Assembly: GCF_014217805.1 (NCBI RefSeq)
Contig: NZ_CP055156.1
Coordinates: forward strand, 5,152,585-5,216,584
DNA from: Adhaeribacter swui
GTDB taxonomy: Bacteria; Bacteroidota; Bacteroidia; Cytophagales; Hymenobacteraceae
DNA: 64,000 nt
Reading direction: 5' to 3'
Shown here: piece by piece, positions 37,958 through 46,597 of the stretch
How the letters are laid out: every line of letters begins with the position of its first letter
Position numbering within the stretch: the stretch's first letter is position 1
The notes under the pieces: model-generated
The model's input: the letters and a program-made list of their open reading frames with translations, nothing else
Told to the model about the DNA's origin: nothing
Databases searched by the model: none
Translations under genes and position numbers: made by a program

Positions 37958-37981
37958 ATATTTTAAAAATAAACGTATCAC

Positions 37982-38018
37982 AAAAAGAAAGGGCTGAAGA
38001 TTTCAGCCCTTTCTTTTT
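37982..38018 (+). terminator. Terminator of the parAB-dapB-lepB operon
   Basis: A 17-bp perfect stem (37982-37998 with 38002-38018), a 3-base loop and a T-run in the right arm, 25 bases beyond the lepB stop. Confidence 0.85.
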
Positions 38019-38086
38019 AATAAAAATTTAAAAAACCCAACGTTCACTAGTTGGAATACAATGGTACCAATTCTATTCTCCGTCTC

Positions 38087-38137
38087 CCGCCAGCTTGTAG
38101 CTGGTGGGTAATAATAAGCGGAAGTTTTCAACTTCCG
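38087..38137. repeat. Two adjacent small hairpins in the lepB-ung gap
   Basis: Hairpin 1: 38087-38095 with 38099-38107 (CCGCCAGCT, one G-T pair), 3-base loop. Hairpin 2: 38119-38126 with 38130-38137 (CGGAAGTT), 3-base loop. They sit 11 bases apart in noncoding sequence. The look is that of a dispersed palindromic repeat; its copy number cannot be judged here. Confidence 0.5.
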
Positions 38138-38286
38138 GCTAGATGAAAACTGGCTAATATCTATAGCTCCATTTAAGGCGTTAAAATAGAAGCAAGGATG
38201 TCCATGAATTTTAAAATTGGTATTTCTTGGATAATTGCTACTTGTATACCTGATAATAGTAAAGACAAAACTGGTTAAAAGAACTT

Positions 38287-38952
38287 TTACCAATCTATTT
38301 CGGGTAGGTTATGCTCTTTTAAATACGCATTGGCTTTGCTAAAATGGCGACAGCCAAAAAAACCTTTATCAGCAGCAAAAGGAGATGGATGCGCTGCATT
38401 TAAGATTAGGTGTTTATTTTTTTGCTCGATAATAGCTCCTTTTTTCTGGGCGTAAGCGCCCCAAAGCATAAAAACCAAATGGTCTTTTTTTTCCGATACA
38501 ATTTCAATCACGGCATCGGTAAATTCTTCCCAACCTTTTTTCTGGTGCGAGCCGGGGGTGCCTGCTCGAACGGTTAAGGTAGCGTTTAATAACAAAACAC
38601 CTTGCTTAGACCAACGTTCCAGGTTGCCGTTTTTAGGAATGGGTTTACCTAAATCATCGTGGATTTCTTTAAAAATATTACGTAGAGAAGGCGGAATGGC
38701 AACTCCCTCGTTTACCGAAAAGGCTAATCCATGCGCCTGACCCGGTCCATGATACGGATCCTGGCCAATTATTACTACTTTTACTTGATCTAAAGGACAT
38801 TTATCAAAAGCATTAAAGATTTGACTTCCGGGCGGATATACCGTATGCGTAGCGTATTCTGACTTTACAAAAGCGATTAAATTTTTAAAATAATCTTTGT
38901 CAAATTCCGGTTGTAACTCGTTCTGCCAACTTTTCTCTATCTTTACGTTCAT
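38287..38952 (-). CDS. ung: Uracil-DNA glycosylase (family 1)
   Basis: Removes uracil from DNA. 221 residues, close to E. coli Ung (229). The catalytic water-activating Asp65 is in GQDPYHG (63-69), and the active-site His is in HPSPFAADKGFFGCRHFSKAN, which also carries the minor-groove intercalation loop. Its -7 box on the minus strand lies about 60 bases upstream. Confidence 0.96.
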   Translation of the reverse strand: MNVKIEKSWQNELQPEFDKDYFKNLIAFVKSEYATHTVYPPGSQIFNAFDKCPLDQVKVVIIGQDPYHGPGQAHGLAFSVNEGVAIPPSLRNIFKEIHDDLGKPIPKNGNLERWSKQGVLLLNATLTVRAGTPGSHQKKGWEEFTDAVIEIVSEKKDHLVFMLWGAYAQKKGAIIEQKNKHLILNAAHPSPFAADKGFFGCRHFSKANAYLKEHNLPEIDW

Positions 38953-39011
38953 AGATTAATATTTTTATATTTTATTTAAAGCAGTATTTTTACCCTATTT
39001 CCTTGTATTAC

Positions 39012-39019
39012 CAAAACTA
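39012..39019 (-). promoter_or_regulatory. -7 promoter box of ung
   Basis: TAGTTTTG on the minus strand, a perfect TAnnTTTG, 60 bases upstream of the ung start. No -33 box at the usual spacing. Confidence 0.45.
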
Positions 39020-39063
39020 TTGCCTAAAATTAGGTGTTATTGTTTAACAAAAAAGCTTGCATT

Positions 39064-39450
39064 ATGGATACCACCACCACTGAAGGCGTAAAAATAACGG
39101 TAACCACCAATTACTTACCCGATTATTCCAGTCCCACGCAACAGCATTTTGTTTTTGCTTACAAAATTATTATTGAGAATAACAGTGAGTTTACCGTAAA
39201 GTTATTAAGACGGCATTGGTATATTTACGATTCTAATGCGGTAATCCGGGAAGTGGAAGGTGAAGGTGTGGTGGGCCAGCAACCCGTGCTGGAACCCGGC
39301 GACTCACACGAATATGTATCGGGTTGCAATTTAAAAACCGGTATTGGTAAAATGCGGGGCAATTACACCATGGAACGTTTAGTAGATGGTAGTTTATTTA
39401 CCGTAAACATTCCGGAATTTGTACTTATTGTGCCTTACAAATTAAATTAA
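39064..39450 (+). CDS. apaG: ApaG family protein
   Basis: 128 residues from the ATG at 39064; a GTG 30 bases upstream would add ten residues, but 128 fits the family (about 125) exactly. Fibronectin type III-like fold with the conserved core FVFAYKIIIENNSEFTVKLLRRHWYI and the glycine-rich turn near GVVGQQPVLEPGDSHEYVSG. Linked to cobalt/magnesium tolerance in enterobacteria; the biochemical function is unclear. The methyltransferase gene follows 15 bases later. Confidence 0.92.
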   Translation: MDTTTTEGVKITVTTNYLPDYSSPTQQHFVFAYKIIIENNSEFTVKLLRRHWYIYDSNAVIREVEGEGVVGQQPVLEPGDSHEYVSGCNLKTGIGKMRGNYTMERLVDGSLFTVNIPEFVLIVPYKLN

Positions 39451-39465
39451 AATTTTACTTTCAGC

Positions 39466-40254
39466 TTGATTTTTGCGCTCCGGCAGGTTTTTCTTTACTT
39501 GCAACATTCTTTAAAATCCACGCGATTACACGGCATCCACTCGCCTTTTGTTTTTAGTTTACACAATCAAGTAATCCGCCATAAGGGTAATTTTTACAGT
39601 TTTTCCGAGATAGAAGATCTTCGGAAACAACTGAAGGTCTGCCGCGACATTATACAGGTTCAGGATTTTGGCGCAGGTTCGCGGGTCACTAATAAATTAA
39701 CCAAAACCATCCGGCATATTGTCTTAAATGCCGCTACTCCCCCGGACTTAGCCCAGTTATTGTTCCGATTAGTGAATTTTCAAAATGCAGCCGTTATTTT
39801 GGAGCTTGGCACTTCGCTGGGTCTTACTACCGCTTACCTGGCCTCCGCCAATACTAAGGCTACCGTTTATTCTCTAGAAGGCTGCCCCACAACAGCCCAG
39901 CAGGCATCTGAAAATTTAAAAAATTTAAAAATAAACAACGTAAATGTAATTACGGGTAATTTCGAAGATACCTTACCTGCTCTTTTGCCTAACCTGCCGT
40001 GTGTTGATTTTGTATTGTTCGATGGCAACCATCGGTTAGCGCCTACGCTCCGGTATTTTGATTGGTGCCGGGCTAAAGCCACCGAAGCCAGCGTCTTTGT
40101 TTTCGACGATATTAACTGGTCGCCGGAAATGCAGCAGGCCTGGCGCCAGATCTGCGCCCATCCTGCGGTAACTATCTCGGTTGATTTATTTCATTTAGGC
40201 TTGGTGTTTTTTCGGAAAAACCAGCCTAAACAACATTTTAACATCCGGTTTTAA
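39466..40254 (+). CDS. Class I SAM-dependent methyltransferase (O-methyltransferase-like)
   Basis: 262 residues starting with TTG at 39466, the only start that keeps the N-terminal helix and the motif GIHSPFVFSLHNQVI typical of these Bacteroidota proteins. The SAM site is at VILELGTSLGLTTAYLA. FVLFDGNHRLAPTLRYFDW and VFVFDDINWSPEMQQAW follow, like acidic motifs of O-methyltransferases. The substrate is unknown. Probably cotranscribed with apaG. Its stop TAA overlaps the kdsA stop on the other strand in the shared palindrome TTAA. Confidence 0.8.
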   Translation: MIFALRQVFLYLQHSLKSTRLHGIHSPFVFSLHNQVIRHKGNFYSFSEIEDLRKQLKVCRDIIQVQDFGAGSRVTNKLTKTIRHIVLNAATPPDLAQLLFRLVNFQNAAVILELGTSLGLTTAYLASANTKATVYSLEGCPTTAQQASENLKNLKINNVNVITGNFEDTLPALLPNLPCVDFVLFDGNHRLAPTLRYFDWCRAKATEASVFVFDDINWSPEMQQAWRQICAHPAVTISVDLFHLGLVFFRKNQPKQHFNIRF

Positions 40255-41063
40255 GCAGTAACTGCTTTTCTGATTTTTAATAATTTTTCGAGTAAACCTT
40301 CCAGTTGATCCAAGGGTAACATGTTGGCGCCGTCGGATTTAGCAATGCTGGGCTGCGGATGCGTTTCGATAAAAATGCCATCGGCCCCTACCGCAATGGC
40401 TGCTTTGGCAATGGTTTCAATTAAAGCTGGCTTACCGCCCGTTACCCCGGACGCTTGATTTGGTTGTTGCAAAGAATGCGTTACATCCATCACCACCGGA
40501 ACCTGGTGGGCTTTCATGTCCATAATATTCCGGAAATCCACTACCAGATCAGAATACCCAAAGGTGTTTCCCCGATCGGTTAATATTACCTTATCGTTAC
40601 CTGATTCTACAATTTTATCTACGGCAAACTTCATGGCTTCGCCCGAAAGAAACTGGCCTTTTTTTACATTTACTACTTTACCCGTGCGTGCAGCCGCTAC
40701 TAACAAATCCGTTTGGCGGCACAAAAAAGCCGGAATTTGCAATACATCCACGTACTCTGCCGCCATAGCGGCTTCAGCCGCTTCATGAATGTCGGTAACC
40801 GTTGGCACGCCAAACTGCTCATTTACTTTTTTTAGAATTTTTAAAGCTTTTTCATCGCCAATGCCGGTAAAAGAATCAATCCGCGAACGATTGGCTTTGC
40901 GGTAAGAACCTTTAAAAATCCAGGGAATTTGAAGTTTATCCGTGATGACTTTAATTTTTTCCGCTATTTCTAAAGCCATTTCTTCTCCTTCTATCGCACA
41001 AGGTCCGGCCATTAAAAAGAAATTGTTTGAATCGGTATGCTTTAATCCGGGAATAGCAATCAT
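40251..41063 (-). CDS. kdsA: 3-deoxy-8-phosphooctulonate synthase (KDO8P synthase)
   Basis: Joins PEP and arabinose 5-phosphate to KDO8P for LPS core synthesis. 270 residues from the ATG at 41063. A TTG at 41111 would add 16 residues, but it lies in a perfect -7 box and is rejected. Motifs: FFLMAGPCAIEGEEMALEIAEKI, FKGSYRKANRSRIDSFTG, KKGQFLSGEAMKFAVDK, VVMDVTHSLQQPN and GIFIETHPQPSIAKSDGANM, complete and in order. Asn at KKANRS marks the metal-independent or metal-dependent branch, which I do not decide here. Confidence 0.95.
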   Translation of the reverse strand: MIAIPGLKHTDSNNFFLMAGPCAIEGEEMALEIAEKIKVITDKLQIPWIFKGSYRKANRSRIDSFTGIGDEKALKILKKVNEQFGVPTVTDIHEAAEAAMAAEYVDVLQIPAFLCRQTDLLVAAARTGKVVNVKKGQFLSGEAMKFAVDKIVESGNDKVILTDRGNTFGYSDLVVDFRNIMDMKAHQVPVVMDVTHSLQQPNQASGVTGGKPALIETIAKAAIAVGADGIFIETHPQPSIAKSDGANMLPLDQLEGLLEKLLKIRKAVTA

Positions 41064-41108
41064 AATTGGTTTGATGTTAGTTAAGGCACTCTTATTTTCA
41101 CTTGCAGG

Positions 41109-41116
41109 CAAAGGTA
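41109..41116 (-). promoter_or_regulatory. -7 promoter box of kdsA
   Basis: TACCTTTG on the minus strand, a perfect TAnnTTTG match. It contains the apparent TTG start of the longer kdsA frame and so supports the ATG at 41063. Confidence 0.55.
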
Positions 41117-41512
41117 TTTAAATTAAGAGCAAGGTAAAGAATTACAAGTAACAATTTTATTATTAATGCCCCCAAGACTTTAACGGACGAGTATTTAAAT
41201 CAGGCCCGTACTTTTTCTAGGATGTTTCTTCATAAATAAATTTTTTAAAAATTCACCTCTACGTTACTGTTTTACCGCAATTAATTACTCTTTGTTGTTA
41301 AAGGCTTTAAAGCATTCTCAGGTAAAAAACACTTTTTATTATATAACAAAACAAAGATATTAACTGGAATTTTTTAAAAATTTTAAGATCCCTGAACCTC
41401 TAAGTGGCAAGGTTATTGAAATATCCTGCCTAAGAACCTAAAGTTTACTACTGCCCTAATACTTAAAAACTATGCTGTACCCAAATAAGCCGGTAAGTAT
41501 TTTTAAGGGATG

Positions 41513-41543
41513 TTTGCAATCGTATGAGATAAGAGTATTTTTG
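41513..41543 (+). promoter_or_regulatory. Promoter of the coiled-coil gene (-33 TTTG, -7 TATTTTTG)
   Basis: TTTG at 41513-41516, a 19-base spacer and TATTTTTG at 41536-41543: both boxes match the Bacteroidota consensus. The ATG at 41566 lies 22 bases downstream. The best-formed promoter in the window together with that of rlmD. Confidence 0.65.
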
Positions 41544-41565
41544 TAGAACGTGTATAATAAATCTA

Positions 41566-42540
41566 ATGGAAACAAAATCAAAGAATCAAATGGCAGGAAC
41601 TTTACCCGAAGGAACTAATTCCAATAATAACCGAAAGCTATTGGTCGTCGGACTCATTATTGTTTTATTAACGATTAATGGCATTCTGTTCTACATGCAG
41701 CACCAGAAAACGCAACAAGTAGAAGAAAAGGAAGAAATCATTCGGGTAAAAAACAGCGAGCTGGAAAATCAAATAAAAGTTTATGAAGCTTTAAAAGCCG
41801 ATTTTGAACGCCAAAGTAAAGAATTGCAAACTTTAGGTTTGGCTAACGATTCTTTGGAAAGCCGCATTGCTTCCATTAATGCCGATTTATTAAAATTACA
41901 ATCTTTCCGGAACAGTTCGTTTAGCTTAAAAGACCAGCGTATATTTAAAGCCCGCGCCGCTAATTTAGAAAATCAACTAAAACAAAAAGATGCCGAAATT
42001 GCTAAGTTAAAAGCCGATAACCAGGTATTAACCGGCGAGAATACGCAATTAAAAACAACCAGCACCCAATTATCAGATACGTTGCGCGTATTAAAATCTA
42101 CGAATACTTCCCTTACCGAGAAAGTAGCTTTAGCTTCCCGCTTATCCGCAGAAAACATCCAGATTAATATAATTAATAAACGCGGTAAAGAAAAAGAAGA
42201 CTCCGACGCCGAGTACCGGGCCAAGCGGGTAGAAAAAATTAAAGTTTCTTTTAACCTGGCCAAGAACGATGTAGCGCAAAAAGAATCTAAAGAAATTTTA
42301 ATGCGCTTGATTGAACCGGATGGTTCCGCCGTTTATAACCTTTCTACCGGATCGGGCACCTTTATGCTGGAGGGTCAGGAAACTTATTTTACCGCAAAAC
42401 GCGATATTGTTTTTGATAACACCCAGCAAAATGTATCGTTTATATACGCCAAAGGTGCTGCCTACAAACGTGGTGCCCACACCGTTGAACTATACGCCGA
42501 TGGCGTGCTGATCGGTAAAACTGGTTTTACTTTAAAATAA
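41566..42540 (+). CDS. Membrane-anchored coiled-coil protein of unknown function
   Basis: 324 residues: a short cytoplasmic Asn-rich tail (1-24), one membrane helix (about 25-44), a long coiled coil (about 50-205, full of Glu/Lys/Leu/Gln heptads such as LENQLKQKDAEIAKLKADNQ), and a C-terminal beta-rich domain (206-324, ending YADGVLIGKTGFTLK). Topology suggests that the coiled coil and terminal domain are periplasmic. The architecture looks like a scaffold or envelope-spacer protein. I do not recognise the family. Own promoter and own terminator. Confidence 0.75.
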   Translation: METKSKNQMAGTLPEGTNSNNNRKLLVVGLIIVLLTINGILFYMQHQKTQQVEEKEEIIRVKNSELENQIKVYEALKADFERQSKELQTLGLANDSLESRIASINADLLKLQSFRNSSFSLKDQRIFKARAANLENQLKQKDAEIAKLKADNQVLTGENTQLKTTSTQLSDTLRVLKSTNTSLTEKVALASRLSAENIQINIINKRGKEKEDSDAEYRAKRVEKIKVSFNLAKNDVAQKESKEILMRLIEPDGSAVYNLSTGSGTFMLEGQETYFTAKRDIVFDNTQQNVSFIYAKGAAYKRGAHTVELYADGVLIGKTGFTLK

Positions 42541-42556
42541 TTTTTTAAAATTTAAC

Positions 42557-42594
42557 AAAAAAGCCGGATGCAGCTTACTGCATCCGGCTTTTTT
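42557..42594. terminator. Bidirectional terminator between the coiled-coil gene and cphA
   Basis: A perfect 17-bp stem (42557-42573 with 42578-42594), a 4-base loop, and A and T runs on the two sides. It lies 16 bases after the coiled-coil gene's stop and 18 bases from the cphA stop on the other strand, so it can end both transcripts. Confidence 0.85.
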
Positions 42595-42612
42595 GTTTTC
42601 TATTCTAACTGA

Positions 42613-45237
42613 TTAATCTACCAGAATACGGCAGTCTTGCGTAATCCGGAAATTTTCTACCAGTTTAATGGCATCTGTAATATCTTCCGAAAAAATGCAA
42701 ATTAAAGAATCGCGGGAGGCGTTTTCCAGGGCATATGTTATGGCGCGCAACTCTTCCGGAATTACTTTAATTTCTTTCGCTCCGCTCTGGTTTATTCCCT
42801 GGGTTAGTAAACAAATTATTTTTTCCGGGTCGGCGCCCCGCAAATCTTTATCTTGCCGGATAATAATTTCATCGAATAACTCGCCGGCTAATTTACCCAG
42901 TTCTACGGTATCTTCATCCCGACGGTCCCCAACGCCCGCGATAATGCCTACTTTGTGGGAGGCGGGCGTACCGTTCAAGAAATCGCCAATGGCTTTTAAT
43001 CCGGCTGGATTGTGGGCGTAATCAATAAGAACTTCAAAATTTGAAAAACGGAATAAATTCATTCTTCCCGGAGTTTTAGCCGGCGACGGAATAAAGGTGC
43101 GCAAGGCATTTTTAATATCATAAACGGGTACATGCGACACGTAAGCGGCTAAAGTAGCGGCCAACACGTTTTCGATATTAAACCGTGCCCGCCCATTAAA
43201 AGTAAGCGGAATATCTACCACCCGGTCGACCCGGGTTTTATAGCTGTTTTTATAAATGGTAATGTACCCGTTTTCCAGAACGGCAGCTAAACCGCCTTTA
43301 CTGATATGTTTTATAATGCGCGGATTATTTTCGTCCATGCTAAAATAAGCTAACCGGCAGCTTACTTCTTTGCCCATGGCATAAACCAAATCATCGTCGG
43401 CGTTTAAAACGGCGTAACCCTCCGGAAAAACAGTTTTCGGGATTACCCCTTTTACCCGGGCCATATCTTCTAGGGTATTAATATCGCGTAAGCCTAAGTG
43501 GTCGGCGGCCACGTTGGTAACAATACCCACATCGCAGTGCTGAAACCCTAAACCAGACCGCAGCATTCCGCCCCGGGCGCATTCTAGCACGGCAAAATTT
43601 ACGGTAGGGTCTTTTAACACAAACTCCGTACTGCGAGCACCAGTAGTATCGCCTTTTTCGAGCATACGATCTTGAATGTAAATACCATCGGTAGTAGTAA
43701 ACCCAACCTGATAGCCCGCCGATTTAATTATATGCGCCGTTAAACGCGTGGTTGTAGTTTTACCATTGGTGCCGGTTACCGCAATAATCGGAATGCGCGA
43801 AGGGCAGTCGCGGGGAAATAACATGTCAATTACCGGTTCGGCTACGTTGCGGGGTAATCCATCGGTCGGTGATATATGCATCCGGAAGCCAGGAGCGGCA
43901 TTTACTTCCAGAACTGCTCCCCGGGCTTCGTTTAAAGGAATGGCAATATCGGTGGTCATTACATCAATGCCGCATACATCTAATCCAATAATTCCGGCAA
44001 TCCGCTCGGCCATTAATACGTTATACGGATCAACAATATCGGTAACATCGGTGGCCGTGCCACCGGTGCTTATATTGGCCGTACTTTTTAAAAATAAAAC
44101 CTCCCCGGGGGGTAAAACAGATTTCACCGTTAATTCTTTGTCGCGCAAAATAGCATTGGTTTGTTTATCTACTTTAATCCGGGTTAGCTCTTTTTCGTGC
44201 CCAATACCTCGTCTAGGATCCGAATTTACCTGATCTATTAACTCCTGGATAGTAGAAACCCCATCGCCTATTACCATGGCCGGAGTACGTTTAGCCGCGG
44301 CCACAAACTTTTTGTTGATTACCAGTAGCCGAAAATCAAAGCCTTGAATAAACTGCTCCACGATTACGGCTTCGGAGTACCTTTGGGCTTCATTTAAACC
44401 TTTCAGGGCTTCTTTCCAGTTTTTAATGTTAATAGTGGCTCCTTTTCCATGATTGCCATCGAGGGGTTTGGTTACAATCGGGTATCCTAATTCGGCAATA
44501 GCTTGTTTTAATTCGGCGGCATCGTACACGGTAGTGCCGCGGGGCACGGGCACGCCGGCTTCTTCCAACATAGCTTTGGTAGCATTTTTATCTCCGGCCA
44601 ACTCGGCGGCAAAAACGGCGGTGCGGCAGGTCATGGTAGCCTGTATGCGTTTCTGATTAACCCCGTAGCCTAGTTGAATTAGCGAATTGCGGTTTAAGCG
44701 AATAAAGGGAATGTTCCGGCTGACGGCTTCGGCCACAATGGAATAGGTACTGGGCCCGATATGCTCATCTTCCCGGATTTCGTGGAGCTTGTCTACATCT
44801 TTTTGTAAATTATACTTAGCTCCTTTAATTAAGGCTTCGGTGATACGCACGGCGGCCCGGGCGGCATATTCGCCGGCTCTTTCTTCCTGGTAAGAAAAAA
44901 TAATATAGTTACTGCCAGCATCCGGCGAGGGGAAAATGCGTCCGTAGCCACAATCCATGCCGCCTAGTTTTTGTAATTCTAGGGCAATATGTTCTATTAC
45001 ATGACCGAAAGTAGTGCCTTCCCGAACCGCTTTAAAAAATCCGCCTTCATTTCCTTCCGCAGCCCGGTGTTCGTACATTTCCGGAAACATGGCTTCGAGT
45101 CTTTCCGGAAAACCTTTTAATGAATTGGTTAAAACCTGATAAAATTCGCCTAAGGCAACTTTTAAGACAATAATTTTAGGATGTTTAACAGACCAGTAAT
45201 TAGGACCACGCATGATCCTTAAGTCGATGATTTCCAT
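42613..45237 (-). CDS. cphA: Cyanophycin synthetase
   Basis: Polymerises Asp and Arg into cyanophycin, a nitrogen and carbon reserve granule. 874 residues from the ATG at 45237; the TTG at 45258 would add seven. Domains: N-terminal domain (about 1-160), ATP-grasp ligase domain (about 215-480), and a Mur-ligase-like domain with the ATP loop TGTNGKTTTTR at about 490-500, then the Mur C-terminal part (NVLAATLAAYVSHVPVYDI, DYAHNPAGL, AGVGDRRDEDTVELG). The N-domain contains HVIEH (HxxEH), which fits the zinc site recently described as primer-making in some cyanophycin synthetases. Downstream of cphB, 58 bases apart. Confidence 0.93.
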   Translation of the reverse strand: MEIIDLRIMRGPNYWSVKHPKIIVLKVALGEFYQVLTNSLKGFPERLEAMFPEMYEHRAAEGNEGGFFKAVREGTTFGHVIEHIALELQKLGGMDCGYGRIFPSPDAGSNYIIFSYQEERAGEYAARAAVRITEALIKGAKYNLQKDVDKLHEIREDEHIGPSTYSIVAEAVSRNIPFIRLNRNSLIQLGYGVNQKRIQATMTCRTAVFAAELAGDKNATKAMLEEAGVPVPRGTTVYDAAELKQAIAELGYPIVTKPLDGNHGKGATINIKNWKEALKGLNEAQRYSEAVIVEQFIQGFDFRLLVINKKFVAAAKRTPAMVIGDGVSTIQELIDQVNSDPRRGIGHEKELTRIKVDKQTNAILRDKELTVKSVLPPGEVLFLKSTANISTGGTATDVTDIVDPYNVLMAERIAGIIGLDVCGIDVMTTDIAIPLNEARGAVLEVNAAPGFRMHISPTDGLPRNVAEPVIDMLFPRDCPSRIPIIAVTGTNGKTTTTRLTAHIIKSAGYQVGFTTTDGIYIQDRMLEKGDTTGARSTEFVLKDPTVNFAVLECARGGMLRSGLGFQHCDVGIVTNVAADHLGLRDINTLEDMARVKGVIPKTVFPEGYAVLNADDDLVYAMGKEVSCRLAYFSMDENNPRIIKHISKGGLAAVLENGYITIYKNSYKTRVDRVVDIPLTFNGRARFNIENVLAATLAAYVSHVPVYDIKNALRTFIPSPAKTPGRMNLFRFSNFEVLIDYAHNPAGLKAIGDFLNGTPASHKVGIIAGVGDRRDEDTVELGKLAGELFDEIIIRQDKDLRGADPEKIICLLTQGINQSGAKEIKVIPEELRAITYALENASRDSLICIFSEDITDAIKLVENFRITQDCRILVD

Positions 45238-45295
45238 GAAGGGGAATGTTACGTACAATTATTTAAAAAATACAGATTTATCAAACATGCATTTG

Positions 45296-46189
45296 TTACT
45301 TGTGAAAGCTATCCGACACATTTATCTGGTACTGGTCGCCTTGACCGAGCATATGCACTATTAAATTACGTATGGTTACGGGGGCACCGGTATCTACTAA
45401 GTGTACGTTAGTTTCTGTGGATTGGTGACCATCTACGATCACGATTAAACCACTGCCAATAACTTCTAAATTCCGGCCTTCCCGCACAATAATGCCGGTA
45501 TCTTCTTCCAGCCCAATGCCAATGCAACCGGGATTGGTGGCAATGGCCTGGGTCATGCGAACGATGCGGCCCCGGGCAATAAAATGCGTATCTATGGCAA
45601 TGTCTTTTAAAAATTCTAACCCAGTTGTTATCCGCACTTCGCCTTTTAAGAAACCGCCGCCGTTGGTTGGGCCTTCGTAAATCATGGGAGTTGACATGGC
45701 CATGGCGCCGGCGCTGGTACCTGCTATTACAATGTTATCGTAGGTATACCGGAATTTTAAAATATTTAAAAATTCGGTGCCGCCAAAAATGGCGGTTAAC
45801 CGGAGTTGGTCGCCGCCGGTAAACATAATTCCGTCTACCTGTTCCGCTAATTTTAAAAATTCTTCTTTACTAGCATCTTCCCGGCACCGAATATCGATCA
45901 CCTGCACGTTGGTAAGATCCAGTTTTTTAAAAGCCTTCAGGTAATCGTTGGCCGATTCTTCCGGAACCGAACTGGCGGTTGGTATAATCCCGATTAATGG
46001 ATTTTCTCTTTTAAGCTCCGTTTTAAAACAATTTAAAATACCTAGGGTAATAAAATTTTCATTGTTCCCAAGTTCTGAATTTTCCGCTGGTTCCTGACCT
46101 TTGTTCTCCTTTCCGCCAATGGCAATTAAAATTCCTTTGGGTGAAGGGCACTCCGAAGTTTGTTCAAATTTCTTTTTATTTTTTGTCAT
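45296..46189 (-). CDS. cphB: Cyanophycinase
   Basis: Serine peptidase of family S51 that cuts cyanophycin to beta-Asp-Arg dipeptides. 297 residues, about 25 longer at the N-terminus than typical (a polar leader KKKFEQTSECPSPKG, not a signal peptide). The nucleophile is in AGTSAGAMAMS, and the fold markers FTGGDQLRL and GIGLEEDTGIIV are present. First gene of the pair, with cphA after it. Making and degrading enzymes are thus cotranscribed, so control is probably post-transcriptional or by substrate level. Confidence 0.92.
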   Translation of the reverse strand: MTKNKKKFEQTSECPSPKGILIAIGGKENKGQEPAENSELGNNENFITLGILNCFKTELKRENPLIGIIPTASSVPEESANDYLKAFKKLDLTNVQVIDIRCREDASKEEFLKLAEQVDGIMFTGGDQLRLTAIFGGTEFLNILKFRYTYDNIVIAGTSAGAMAMSTPMIYEGPTNGGGFLKGEVRITTGLEFLKDIAIDTHFIARGRIVRMTQAIATNPGCIGIGLEEDTGIIVREGRNLEVIGSGLIVIVDGHQSTETNVHLVDTGAPVTIRNLIVHMLGQGDQYQINVSDSFHK

Positions 46190-46597
46190 AGCGTGTTTTA
46201 AAAGCCTGATAGTTGGCTCCTAATTCCATCCAATAGTATATCCGGTGAATAGTGAATAAAGTAGTGTTAGTTGTATTGAAAATACGCTTTTAGCTTCTAA
46301 AAAGATGAAAGGTTCCGGAATAATCCGGGTTGAATTTTGATTTTCCGTATTTGTTTAAAAAGCCCTACCGTATTAATCCGGATGGATGCAAATACCAGTA
46401 AAATTAGCAGGTGTTTAAACCGTAGCGCTACTTGCTTCTTTTTATTTATGCGCCTTTTTTCTGCCGCTAAAAACAAGTAAACAAGAGCCGGGCATTAGAT
46501 AAAATTTAAAAATTTACCGAACTTTGCTTACCCGAAACATTGTTTTCAGGGTATCTTTTTATACTAATAATCCGGGATAAATACCCGGCCGGCTTTC
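46190..46597. other. Intergenic region between divergent cphB and the FAD dehydrogenase gene
   Basis: 408 bases without a supported feature. No perfect TAnnTTTG box was seen on either strand, only AACTTTG near 46522. There is no open frame worth reporting. Confidence 0.5.

Larger units (their letters stand above)
41064..41565. other. Intergenic region between divergent kdsA and the coiled-coil gene
   Basis: 502 bases. It holds the kdsA -7 box (41109-41116, minus) and a two-box promoter for the plus-strand gene (41513-41543). The remaining ~390 bases are AT-rich with no feature that I can support. Confidence 0.5.

Noticed and set aside
38003-38293. 96-residue minus-strand open frame between lepB and ung
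   Set aside because: It runs through the lepB terminator and the two small hairpins, overlaps the ung stop and has no family-like features. It is more likely chance.
43748-44233. 161-residue plus-strand frame inside cphA
   Set aside because: It lies entirely within the conserved part of cyanophycin synthetase on the other strand and has no motif of its own.
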